From: RPRI01 sp051233685
Lineage (GTDB): Bacteria; Desulfobacterota; Desulfobacteria; Desulfobacterales; RPRI01
Length of the DNA stretch: 29,979 bases
Direction of reading: 5' to 3'
Assembly: GCF_051233685.1 (NCBI RefSeq)
Contig: NZ_JBAMMY010000195.1
Coordinates: forward strand, 1 to 29,979
In this document: in pieces, positions 16,865-25,465 of the stretch
Position numbering within the stretch: position 1 is the stretch's first letter
Layout of the letters: each line of letters starts with the position of its first letter
Position numbers and translations under genes: made by a program
The notes under the pieces: model-generated
Told to the model about the DNA's origin: nothing
Databases searched by the model: none
Seen by the model: the letters and a program-made list of their open reading frames with translations, nothing else

Positions 16865-19800
16865 TTAATTATAAACAGCATTCTGTCTTTCAAGGTTAAC
16901 CGAAACAATCTTGGAAACACCCATATGCTCCATGGTTATCCCAAAAAGCATGTCCGCAAACTCCATGCTTTTTTTATTGTGGGTTATCATTACTATCTGG
17001 GATTTTTCGCCAATTATCTTAAGAAGATTATTAAATCTATAAACATTGGATTCGTCAAGGGGAGCGTCAATTTCATCCATAATACAAAATGAAGCCGGTT
17101 TAAGAAGAAATATTGCAAATATAAAAGCTATGGCCGAAAGTGCTTTCTCTCCACCGGACATCAGACTCATTCTGGTAAGCTTTTTACCTGGCGGATGTAT
17201 CATGTATTCAACCCCGGTTTCCAAAGGTTTATCAGGTTCTGTTAGAATAAGGCTTGCGCTGCCTCCTTCAAAAAGACTGGGAAAAACCTCTCCTATTTTT
17301 TTATTAACTTCATTAAATGTTTCCAAAAACCTCTCCTGAGAAATCCTGTTTATTTTTCTGATTACTTTATGAAGATCTTCTATGGCTTTAACAAGGTCTT
17401 CACGCTGTTGGGTCAGAAAATTAAAACGTTCCTCAAGCTCTTCATACTCTTTTATGGCACCAAGATTAACATCGGTAAAATCCCCTATTTTTCTTCTGCT
17501 TCTGTCAAGCTCTTCTTCCATATCCTTTATTGTTGAATGAGATATTTCTCCCAAAGAGTCACAACCCGTTCTTGCTTCTGATAGAGTGCTCTGATAGCGA
17601 TCCTCAAATCTTTTTGCGATATTTTCCCTCTGTATCTGCCTCTGAGATTGTTCGACTTCAAGCAGACGCAATTTTTCCAGAGTCTGTTCACGCTCGTTTT
17701 TCACATTTGAAATAAGGTCATCATGTTCTTTCTGCCTGACATCAATTGCATTATAATCATCCTCGTTGTTTCTAAGCGCTTTTCCTATAATTTGGGCCTT
17801 TTCGTACAGTTCGGAAAGAATCCGCTCGTTTTCAGCAATTTTTTGTTTTGATGTCTGCATCCTGTTTGTTTTTTCTATTACCTCTCGCTCTGCGGTCTCC
17901 ATCTGCCTGATCCCGTCATTATGAAATTCCTTAAGGCGGTTTAATGATGTGTTGCCACTTTCGAATTTGGCAGTTAATGATGTAAGGTTTAATTTGAGAT
18001 CGACAACCTTTTGATCATAAGAAGTAAGTTCAGCTGAAGCAGCTTCTATCTTGCCGGAAATCGTGCTTACTTTTTCACGGGCTTCGGATACTTCATTTTC
18101 AACCTTTAAAAGCGCTTCGTTATATTTGGCTATTTCTTCATCGATATCGCTTTCCTCACCCATTAACTGTTCCTGTTCAAGCTGAATAATTTCATGATGG
18201 CGTTTTGCGTGTTTTAATTCCTCGGATATCTTATAAAGAAATTTTTCGGCTTCGGTCTCATCCTGTCTGGCCCTGTGTTCGCGCTCTTTGAGTTTCTGCA
18301 TGGTAATTTCCGCAGATTTCAATTCCGCTTCAAGAGATTTTTGTGCCATGCGGGCATCTTCGATCTGATGTTCAATATCAGATATCTGTTTTTCCAGTTC
18401 TTTAATCTCATTTTTCTTGGCAAGTATTCCGGAAAAATTGTCGCTGCTTCCTCCTGCTATAGTTCCATTGTGTGAAATTATCTCGCCGGATTTTGTTACT
18501 ACAGTTTGGAATGCGCCATTGCTGTTAAAAATGCTTAGAGCTTCATCAATATCTTCTGCAACCACAACATGCCCGAGAAGAGTTTCAACCGTTTTTTCAA
18601 AACCGGATTTAATTGAAACATGGTTTATAAGCAATTTTGAAAAATCGGGTTTTTTATAATGCTCGCATTCCGGTTTTTTTATGGAAGAAAGAGGAACAAA
18701 CCCGCTTCGGCCCGCTTTGTTTTCCTGAAGAAATTCAATCAGAGACTTGCATGTGTTCTGGTCTTCTACTACCACATACTGAAGATATTCTCCCAGTGCC
18801 GCTTCCGTAGCAGTTTCAAAAGATGGTTCAGGCTCTATGATGTCGGCCATGAGTTCTGTTGCAGCACCTGCCGTAGCGCTTTGTGGTCCGGCATTTGAGC
18901 GGCAGTGTTTCATTATTGCCTTAACACCGTCCTTATACCACTCGAAATTATCCTCCATCTTTTTTAATGTTATGTAAGCAGATCTTGCCTTGTTTTTTTC
19001 CATATCAAGGCTTTGAACGGTTCTGATCTGATCGCCGAGCAATTTGCTCTTTTCTTCAAGCAGCTGCTTAATCCCCGCTTCTTCTTTTACAATATCATCA
19101 ATATTTCGTTTAAACGATTCGAGTTCTTCTTTCGCTTTTGATTCCGTATCCGATATTTCAGATACTTTTTTTGTTGCAAGGGCATATTCTTCATCTGCTC
19201 TTTTAAGCCGCCTTTTCAGATTCTCTTTATTGGTTGAAGCATTTTGATAAATGTTTTTATACCTTGCTTCATGAGCTACAAGATTCATCAAATTGGTTTT
19301 ACAGGCATCGAGTTCACGATTGTGCTCTGCCAGGCGGTTTCTGCTGTTTTGTGAAGCATTACGTTCTGCTTCCAGTTTGGTGTGTGTCTTGTTTATTTCC
19401 TCTTTAATGGAAACGGTTTGAGCTTCAACATTCGATATTTCTGAAAGTATTTTTTCGTTTCTTTCATTAAGAGTTGTACGGGCGGATTCAAGTTCAAAAA
19501 TCTCGGTAGCAAGTCTTTTATCATCATTCCGAAGATGCAGCAGATCGTTTTCAAGCCTGTCCGTATTTCGCTGGATTTCAAATACGCTTGATTTTTGCTC
19601 TGAGATTTCCTGATTTTTTTTGGTTAACTTGAATTTTATGTCTTCTACAATTGCATCCAATTGCTGCAGTTTGGATATATGGCCCGAATCGGCATCTCTT
19701 AAATCTTTGACTATTTTATCTGTTTCATCAATGAGTTTTGTATATTCATCAAAATAATAAATGGTAATATCAGTATCAAGTTTTTTAATCCGATCCTGCA

Positions 19801-20461
19801 GATTTTTGAATATTTCAGCTTTTCTTGCCTGACGTTTTAATACTGCCATCTGCCGGTTAATTTCGGAAATGATATCCGTTACACGCAAAAGGTTCTGGTT
19901 TGTGGCTTCAACCTTTCGCAGCGCTTCATTTTTTCTGCTGTTATAGCGGGTGACACCAGCAGCTTCTTCAATAAAAAATCTTCTTTCATGAGGCCCGGCA
20001 TCGATAATTGCGCCGATATTTCCCTGCTGTATTACAGCATATGATCTTGGGCCAAGGCCGCTGCCTAAAAAAATATTATGGATGTCTTTAAGACGACAGG
20101 GTCTTTTGTTTAAATAATATTCGCTTTCACCTGAGCGGTAAAGACGCCTTGTCAGCATTATTTCAGCAAAGTCTTTAAGCTCTTCAGGGGCTGAACCATT
20201 ATCATTTGCAAGTGTCAAACTAACTTCAGCCATGTTTAACTGCGGCTTCCCGTTAGCGCCTGCAAATATAACGTCCTCCATGGATTTTCCACGCAGCTGC
20301 TTAACGCTTTGCTCCCCCATAACCCATTTAAGCGCATCAACTATATTGCTTTTACCGCAGCCGTTGGGACCGACAATAGCGCAAACACCGGCAGGAAATT
20401 CAATATTGGCTTTGTCATTAAAAGATTTAAATCCGCTAATCTCAAGCGATTTAAGCTTCAT
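16865..20461 (-). CDS. smc: Chromosome partition protein SMC
   Basis: 1198 aa. SMC forms a dimeric ATP-driven clamp that, with ScpA/ScpB, organises and segregates the chromosome. The N-terminal ATPase half has Walker A GPNGCGKSN (~30-38). Two long coiled coils flank a hinge at ~505-680 (GRSGFVPLSS, GEIISHNGTIAGGS). The C-terminal half has the ABC signature LMSGGEKALSA (~1099) and Walker B CIMDEIDAPLDE (~1120-1130). I start at ATG 20461 (MKLKSLEISGFKSF), which fits the family N-terminus. A further in-frame ATG at 20479 would add six residues but overlaps the GGAGG that serves the real start. scpA/scpB are not in the window. The 225 bp to the next gene are AT-rich with no clear terminator. Confidence 0.97.
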   Translation of the reverse strand: MKLKSLEISGFKSFNDKANIEFPAGVCAIVGPNGCGKSNIVDALKWVMGEQSVKQLRGKSMEDVIFAGANGKPQLNMAEVSLTLANDNGSAPEELKDFAEIMLTRRLYRSGESEYYLNKRPCRLKDIHNIFLGSGLGPRSYAVIQQGNIGAIIDAGPHERRFFIEEAAGVTRYNSRKNEALRKVEATNQNLLRVTDIISEINRQMAVLKRQARKAEIFKNLQDRIKKLDTDITIYYFDEYTKLIDETDKIVKDLRDADSGHISKLQQLDAIVEDIKFKLTKKNQEISEQKSSVFEIQRNTDRLENDLLHLRNDDKRLATEIFELESARTTLNERNEKILSEISNVEAQTVSIKEEINKTHTKLEAERNASQNSRNRLAEHNRELDACKTNLMNLVAHEARYKNIYQNASTNKENLKRRLKRADEEYALATKKVSEISDTESKAKEELESFKRNIDDIVKEEAGIKQLLEEKSKLLGDQIRTVQSLDMEKNKARSAYITLKKMEDNFEWYKDGVKAIMKHCRSNAGPQSATAGAATELMADIIEPEPSFETATEAALGEYLQYVVVEDQNTCKSLIEFLQENKAGRSGFVPLSSIKKPECEHYKKPDFSKLLINHVSIKSGFEKTVETLLGHVVVAEDIDEALSIFNSNGAFQTVVTKSGEIISHNGTIAGGSSDNFSGILAKKNEIKELEKQISDIEHQIEDARMAQKSLEAELKSAEITMQKLKEREHRARQDETEAEKFLYKISEELKHAKRHHEIIQLEQEQLMGEESDIDEEIAKYNEALLKVENEVSEAREKVSTISGKIEAASAELTSYDQKVVDLKLNLTSLTAKFESGNTSLNRLKEFHNDGIRQMETAEREVIEKTNRMQTSKQKIAENERILSELYEKAQIIGKALRNNEDDYNAIDVRQKEHDDLISNVKNEREQTLEKLRLLEVEQSQRQIQRENIAKRFEDRYQSTLSEARTGCDSLGEISHSTIKDMEEELDRSRRKIGDFTDVNLGAIKEYEELEERFNFLTQQREDLVKAIEDLHKVIRKINRISQERFLETFNEVNKKIGEVFPSLFEGGSASLILTEPDKPLETGVEYMIHPPGKKLTRMSLMSGGEKALSAIAFIFAIFLLKPASFCIMDEIDAPLDESNVYRFNNLLKIIGEKSQIVMITHNKKSMEFADMLFGITMEHMGVSKIVSVNLERQNAVYN

Positions 20462-20704
20462 ATAAAGACATGCCTCCATACTGAATGGTTAATGATACTG
20501 TAAAAAAACCCTTCCTTAATACGAATGTTTATACAGAAACAAGTCATTGGTTGATATTTCATCGGGACGGACTTTATCAAAAAGCAAAACCAATGTAAAG
20601 AAAAAACGCAACAGAAAGTGTATTATAATAAATGTGAATACAATATATGGTACTTTATATTTAGGGTGAATTCTATATATAATTTTTAAAAATTCAATCT
20701 ATTT

Positions 20705-22426
20705 TCAGGCAAAGGGGCATAAAAGAGCTATTATACCGGCTAATATAAAATGGGATTCAATCAGAAATTCGAGCTTGGTTCCCGAATACATATAACCCTG
20801 CGCATGTTTTAAGAGCAGGAAAAACAAAGACAAAGGGCATATAAAAAGAGCAAACCCAAGTTTTGAGATGATATTGAATGCGCTTGAAACAAGTAAGACG
20901 GCAACCATAGAAATCAGAATAGCCTTTAAAAGACGAATTGTGCGCTCTTCCCCTATGATTATCGGAATCGTTTCCCTGCCTACAATACGGTCACCCTGCA
21001 TATCAAGAATATCAAAAAATGCGGTTCTTACAAAAACCATGCATACAGACCATGTAAAAACAATTATAATTGCCGGACTGACCTTTAAAGACAAGGCAGG
21101 CAGAAGTGAAGTTACAACTCCCCATGCAGCGGATATAAGTGCATTTTTAGAACCTGGAATATCCCTTATTCTCCTGTATTTTCCATTTGTTAATTTTTCA
21201 GGTATTATGCTTAAATTGTAGGATAGGCCCATTAAGCTGATAGATGAAAGAATAAAAAATGGAGCAAGGCCTACGGAATATGCAGTAAGAATACCCGCGG
21301 CTCCTGCAGAGATTGCAAAAACAGCAAGCAATATTTTATATTTATTATAAAAGACAGCTCTATCCGGATCATTGTAATAATCTGCATTCATGCCGGTAAG
21401 ATTGTTTATAACATGCATGGAAAAAACATAGAGCATGGACATGACAACATATGGAAAATAGTTTTCAGCGCCAAGAAGCCTGATGTTCGCATAGCAAAGA
21501 CATCCGGCTCCAATGGATACATAAATGTTTACTATAAAAATCGAATATCTTATGGCATAAAAGCGTTTACGCCAGCCGCATGCCTTGTTATATGACAGAT
21601 CATCTAAAGACCTGTAAACCCTTTTAATCAACCAGTTCGGGGTAGAAGCTCCTGCTGTTATACCGATACTCCGCGCCGAAGAAAGGAGGTTTAAGTCAAG
21701 TTCCGATTCGGTTTCAATCCGATAAGCGGGCTTTCCTGCTTGTATCGCTGCTTCTGCAAGTCTTTGAGTATTTCCGCTGTTATGTCCTCCTACAACTACT
21801 ATTGCATCTACCAGCTCTGCAAGCTCTTTTACTTCAGCCTGCCTCATAGAGGTGGAATTGCATATGGTATCATAAAGTTTAAAATGCGGATATTTGCTTG
21901 CAACCAATTCTTTTACTTTTTCATAAAAAATAATGTTCTGTGTAGTCTGGGCAACAACTATCGCCTTCTCAAATTTTGGAAGTGATTCGAGTTCATCTAT
22001 GCTTGCTACTGCATATCCATTGCCTCTGGCATATCCGAGCAGGCCAATGACTTCCGGGTGATCTTTGTCTCCGATAATTATGGAAGTATACCCATCTTTT
22101 GCATGTTTACCGATTATCGTCCGGACTTTAATAACACGGGGACAAGTTGCATCAATTACTTTGAAGCCTGAATTTTTAAGGCTTTTTTTTATGCCCGGAG
22201 GTACTCCGTGCGCCCTTATCAGAACTGTTCCAAACCCCTTTTCGGGAATATCATCGATAATTGAAATACCTTTTTCGCAAAGAAGATCAAGCACCTGAGG
22301 ATTGTGAATAAGTGGTCCGAAAGTAAATATAGGGCCTTTGTGCTTATTGGGCAGATCAAGAGCCATTTCGACGGCTCTGCGAACACCCATACAAAAGCCC
22401 GCTGTCTTTGCTACAAGAATTTTCAT
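20705..22426 (-). CDS. ispH: IspH-UbiA fusion: HMBPP reductase joined to a UbiA-family membrane prenyltransferase
   Basis: 573 aa in a single unbroken frame. Residues 1-270 are IspH (LytB), the last MEP-pathway enzyme, which reduces HMBPP to IPP and DMAPP. The three iron-sulfur cysteines are C12 (GFCMGVRRA), C95 (DATCPRV) and C189 (TICNSTS); H41, H73, H123, E125 and the TTQ motif (161-163) match active-site positions. Residues ~290-573 are a multi-helix membrane domain of UbiA type. Its second Asp motif, DILDMQGDR (472-480), is canonical, while the first is divergent (NNLTGMNADYYNDPDR, 341-356). The start is ATG 22426, overlapping the cooT stop as TGATG, so it is translationally coupled. A TTG at 22432 would add two residues. 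The membrane domain's acceptor is unknown. Confidence 0.9.
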   Translation of the reverse strand: MKILVAKTAGFCMGVRRAVEMALDLPNKHKGPIFTFGPLIHNPQVLDLLCEKGISIIDDIPEKGFGTVLIRAHGVPPGIKKSLKNSGFKVIDATCPRVIKVRTIIGKHAKDGYTSIIIGDKDHPEVIGLLGYARGNGYAVASIDELESLPKFEKAIVVAQTTQNIIFYEKVKELVASKYPHFKLYDTICNSTSMRQAEVKELAELVDAIVVVGGHNSGNTQRLAEAAIQAGKPAYRIETESELDLNLLSSARSIGITAGASTPNWLIKRVYRSLDDLSYNKACGWRKRFYAIRYSIFIVNIYVSIGAGCLCYANIRLLGAENYFPYVVMSMLYVFSMHVINNLTGMNADYYNDPDRAVFYNKYKILLAVFAISAGAAGILTAYSVGLAPFFILSSISLMGLSYNLSIIPEKLTNGKYRRIRDIPGSKNALISAAWGVVTSLLPALSLKVSPAIIIVFTWSVCMVFVRTAFFDILDMQGDRIVGRETIPIIIGEERTIRLLKAILISMVAVLLVSSAFNIISKLGFALFICPLSLFFLLLKHAQGYMYSGTKLEFLIESHFILAGIIALLCPFA

Positions 22427-22620
22427 CAGCAATTACGAGGTTTTAAAAATATTTTATGATCTACAAGTGATAGGGAATACACGCTGGCTTTTATAAATTT
22501 CTGATCTCCGAATATATTGACCAGCCTTATTCCGTCACCTTCCGGTTCAACAGTATCGACTGCTTCCATTATCAGTTTATTATCATTATCTTCGATAAGA
22601 TAAGCATTGGCTTCACACAT
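22426..22620 (-). CDS. CooT-family nickel-binding protein
   Basis: 64 aa. The N-terminus MCEANAY has the Cys2 expected to bind Ni(II) in CooT, after which strands IMEAVDTVEPEGDGIRLVNIFGDQKFIKASV and DHKIFLKP follow the family pattern. CooT was named for carbon-monoxide dehydrogenase maturation, but many anaerobes carry such genes away from CODH loci. Here it is the middle gene between DUF3842 (25-nt gap) and the IspH-UbiA fusion (overlapping TGATG). A metal-related role is inferred from family only. Confidence 0.82.
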   Translation of the reverse strand: MCEANAYLIEDNDNKLIMEAVDTVEPEGDGIRLVNIFGDQKFIKASVYSLSLVDHKIFLKPRNC

Positions 22621-22645
22621 TATAACCTTCCTTTTAATATTTATA

Positions 22646-23098
22646 TTATTCAGATGTTTTTTTTATAAATTCTTTAAGATTTTTCTCTATCATTTCTTCG
22701 ATCAGGTGGGGAAACGGCGAAGAAGAAACTCCAATTATTTCAATATTTTCCTGAGAAAGAGGAAGAAGAAGTTTTTTTGCGCCACAGGCTGAAACAGATT
22801 GCGATATTTCAGGTGTTACCTCACCCATCATGGCATTTGCCAGAATGATTCCTATAGGCCCTATAACAATATCGACCTGTTTTACAGTATGAATTATAGA
22901 ATTTTCACCTGATGCACCACGGTTTGCTCCGGCTTTCAGCATTTGAGATGTTGCTATGGCATTTGTGCCCAGTGCAAGTATTTCAACATTCTCATCAACA
23001 ACTTCTCTGAGCCGTTTTATTATTGCGCTTCCGATTCCGCCGCCCTGACCGTCTATTACGCAAATTCGTTTTATTTTTTTACCCTCTGACATATGCAT
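22646..23098 (-). CDS. DUF3842 family protein
   Basis: 150 aa. The start ICVIDGQGGGIGSAI is a nucleotide-binding-like Gly-rich loop, and the internal GTNAIATSQMLKAGANRGASGENSI segment plus the IGPIGIILANAMMGEVTP segment are the DUF3842 signatures. The fold appears Rossmann-like. No biochemical function is known to me. An AAGG lies ~5 nt before the ATG at 23098; the internal ATG at 23092 is less well placed. It is the first full gene of the operon with CooT and IspH-UbiA, preceded by a candidate mini-ORF. Confidence 0.8.
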   Translation of the reverse strand: MHMSEGKKIKRICVIDGQGGGIGSAIIKRLREVVDENVEILALGTNAIATSQMLKAGANRGASGENSIIHTVKQVDIVIGPIGIILANAMMGEVTPEISQSVSACGAKKLLLPLSQENIEIIGVSSSPFPHLIEEMIEKNLKEFIKKTSE

Positions 23099-23114
23099 TG
23101 ATACCTTTTTCAGT

Positions 23115-23162
23115 CTAAACTTTAGTGTATCCGCCCTTAACCTGTTTATGGGCTTCTTCCAT
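23115..23162 (-). CDS. Candidate 15-codon mini-ORF upstream of DUF3842
   Basis: On the minus strand ATG at 23162 encodes MEEAHKQVKGGYTKV, then TAG at 23117-23115. An AGAGG lies ~8 nt before it, good spacing; an ATG two codons earlier (23168) would be too close to that site. The stop is 16 nt before the DUF3842 ATG. Upstream on the same strand is TTGACG near 23235, a possible -35. The peptide is unusually protein-like for random sequence, but only comparison with relatives could confirm it. It could be a leader peptide or a very small protein. Confidence 0.35.
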   Translation of the reverse strand: MEEAHKQVKGGYTKV

Positions 23163-23168
23163 GCCCAT

Positions 23169-23636
23169 TACCTCTGTTATTGATTCTGCGAAAAATATTA
23201 CTGTCCGAAACTAACAGAATCTTAAATTATCGTCAATGGAAAGAAGCTTTATAGACAGGAAAATCAAATATTTTTTTAAAGATGAAAAGCTTAGTAAGCA
23301 GTGATTAACCATCCGGCCATACAGGAAGATTTTTTCATAATAGAAATTAATTTGTTCCTGTAAATATAATTTGACTTATTTCCTTTTTAGTTATAAATTC
23401 TTTTTAAATCAAAAAAAATCCATCAATCTAAATCTATTAACTGATTACATTGCCTCCTTGATTGCATTTATGAGGAGTGTTGGAATTTCCTGTTTTAGCG
23501 CGTTTATTTTGTTTTTACACCGGATCAACCTCTAAATCTTCAGCTTTTGCTACACTATTGCAACAAATTATTAGCTTTTGTTTTCAATAAACAGCACTAA
23601 CCAATAACCGTAATTTTAAAAAAGAAGGAGGGTAAA
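23169..23636. other. Divergent intergenic region before dodecin
   Basis: About 470 bp, AT-rich, between the DUF3842 operon (minus) and dodecin (plus). Promoters for both should lie here. Possible minus-strand -35 TTGACG near 23235 and nothing convincing for dodecin. I see no protein-coding frame, structured RNA or repeat beyond homopolymer runs. Confidence 0.5.
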
Positions 23637-23852
23637 ATGGCTGAGAGTGTATACAAAATAATAGAACTTGTCGGGACAAGCACAAAATCATGGGAAGAGG
23701 CAGCAAAAAGTGCCGTTGATATGGCTTCAAAATCTCTTCGGGAATTACGAATCGCAGAGATTACAAAGCTTGATATGAAGCTTGAAGACGGTAAAATAGC
23801 AGCATACAGGGCAAGGGTTCAGGTTTCATTTAAATATGAAGCTGGAAAATAG
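23637..23852 (+). CDS. Dodecin family flavin-binding protein
   Basis: 71 aa. Dodecins assemble as hollow dodecamers that store or buffer flavins (FMN, riboflavin). The sequence fits throughout: YKIIELVGTSTKSWEEAAKSAV, with the Trp that stacks on flavin (W19), then RVQVSFKYE at the end. The ribosome site AGGAGGG is ~5 nt before the ATG. The gene stands alone, with tRNA-Met ~210 bp downstream; no terminator is evident directly behind it. Confidence 0.92.
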   Translation: MAESVYKIIELVGTSTKSWEEAAKSAVDMASKSLRELRIAEITKLDMKLEDGKIAAYRARVQVSFKYEAGK

Positions 23853-24062
23853 AATATTTAATCTCTGTTTTATTCGATAAAATAGCTAAGCAATACTGCC
23901 TGTTATAGCCTTTATAAGGTGCATTGCCAATTTTCTTCTTTTTATCGACAATAAACAGCTTGACTTATTCCTGATGATTAACTAATAAAGATGCACCTGA
24001 AAAAAGATATTTTATTCCAGACGTTTCTTTAAAGGTCCATCAGGAAATCAAGTATAAATTAT

Positions 24063-24139
<77 letters not shown>

Positions 24140-24144
24140 AACAT

Positions 24145-24183
24145 AAAAAGAGATTACAGTTAATACTGTAATCTCTTTTTTGT
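24145..24183 (+). terminator. Strong intrinsic terminator after tRNA-fMet
   Basis: AAAAAGAGATTACAGT (24145-24160) pairs perfectly with ACTGTAATCTCTTTTT (24165-24180) around a TAAT loop, and the T-run continues past the stem. It directly follows the tRNA, and the symmetric form may also stop transcripts from the other strand. Confidence 0.9.
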
Positions 24184-24367
24184 TTTCCAACAGAGCCAAT
24201 TACAAAACGCCATATCAGCCGATCTTTTGCGTTGGGCTCAAATTTTGCATGCAGTGAAGCATAGCGCTATCCTCAACATATTCAATATATTCTTATTTTT
24301 ATAATTTTAGCCCGCCTTTACACTGACTAAACTGATACGTTTTGAAACAGACTCAACAGTATAAAAG

Positions 24368-25348
24368 TTAACGATTTGGCCATATTCCAAGTTCCTCAGC
24401 GGCAGCTTCCCTTACAGATTCTGCATAATCACCTGATATTATTTTCTCAAGAAACTCTTTTACTTCCTTGTTTTTGAGTTGTGACAGCACCTGCACCATG
24501 TCACCCTGAACAGATTCATCCAGATCGGCGAAGCGTTCACGAAGAATGGCGATCAGGCAGGCGGCCAGATCCGGAGATTCATCTGCAAGATACTCCACGG
24601 TAACCATGGCACCCAGGCGGACCGACCAGCGTTCGTGGACCAACAGATCTATAAAGGCCGGAAAGATCCGGTCATTACTGCTCATCATTTTCGCAACTCG
24701 TGCAGCATCTCCTCCTTCAATGATTTGCCGCAATGAAGATGCACATAGTTGGGAAGGATCACGCTGTGTGCACTGGCGAATCACCTCGTTTATATTAATT
24801 TGTCCGGTCCAACGAATTTCATTGTCCAGAATTAGTGTGGGTACAGAACGGATATCCTGTACTCTGGCCTGGTTTTCAAAAAGGACCCCATCTGTAATCG
24901 TCAGACGAAGGTTCGGATTTTTATCGGCAAGCAGCAATAGTTGCGCAACAACATTGGGACAGTGGGGGCACTGCTGGGCGATAAACACAGAAAGCTCAGC
25001 CGGAAGTTCGATTTGTGATGCCGGATCAATTCCATTGCCGGATAGCCCGGTGGTATTAGCCGCAGCAGTTAATGCCTCAAGAAATGGCAGCAGTTCTTTG
25101 CCTTGGGGAAGCGCTTGATAGGCAATGTTTTTATGTCGCCCGATTATAATCGCCGGTGATCTGAATGGTTCATCCTGCACTTTGCGGATTTGCACTTGCG
25201 GAACCAGTTTTTTAAATTCATCACAAAAAAAAGAAAGCTTCTCACCGGCAAGATCCTCTCCTCCGGCAATATTGAGAAGAGCAGGCATTGTATTGAGGGC
25301 TGCCCATTGGAGCATAATCTGCCTGTCCCGGGAAGTTATGATATCCAT
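24368..25348 (-). CDS. Tandem thioredoxin-fold protein with CPHC motif and HEAT-like C-terminus
   Basis: 326 aa from ATG 25348, which has TGAGGA 6 nt upstream; the ATG at 25354 abuts that site and is unlikely. Residues ~10-95 resemble a thioredoxin-like fold without CxxC (only one Cys, C42). Residues ~115-200 form a second fold with redox motif CPHC (127-130) and the cis-Pro segment SVPTLI. The pair recalls the N-terminal domain of AhpF or archaeal PDO proteins. Residues ~205-326 are helical HEAT-like repeats (VRLGAMVTVEYLADE, ESVREAAAEELG). No signal peptide is seen, so it should be cytoplasmic. The partner and substrate are unknown. It is the last gene of the minus-strand run, about 118 bp from the radical SAM gene. 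Confidence 0.75.
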   Translation of the reverse strand: MDIITSRDRQIMLQWAALNTMPALLNIAGGEDLAGEKLSFFCDEFKKLVPQVQIRKVQDEPFRSPAIIIGRHKNIAYQALPQGKELLPFLEALTAAANTTGLSGNGIDPASQIELPAELSVFIAQQCPHCPNVVAQLLLLADKNPNLRLTITDGVLFENQARVQDIRSVPTLILDNEIRWTGQININEVIRQCTQRDPSQLCASSLRQIIEGGDAARVAKMMSSNDRIFPAFIDLLVHERWSVRLGAMVTVEYLADESPDLAACLIAILRERFADLDESVQGDMVQVLSQLKNKEVKEFLEKIISGDYAESVREAAAEELGIWPNR

Positions 25349-25465
25349 TTCCATTCCTCATTAATTCCGTTTAGTTTTTAAAACCCTTGAATCAGGATAA
25401 TATCACCAGCAATTCCAAAAATAATCCTGAATTTAAATTTTGAAAATATATAAGATTTTAGCAAA

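Noticed and set aside
24546..25118. 190-codon plus-strand frame opposite the thioredoxin-fold gene
   Set aside because: Arg/Ser-rich antisense reading of a gene with clear domain motifs; no ribosome site.
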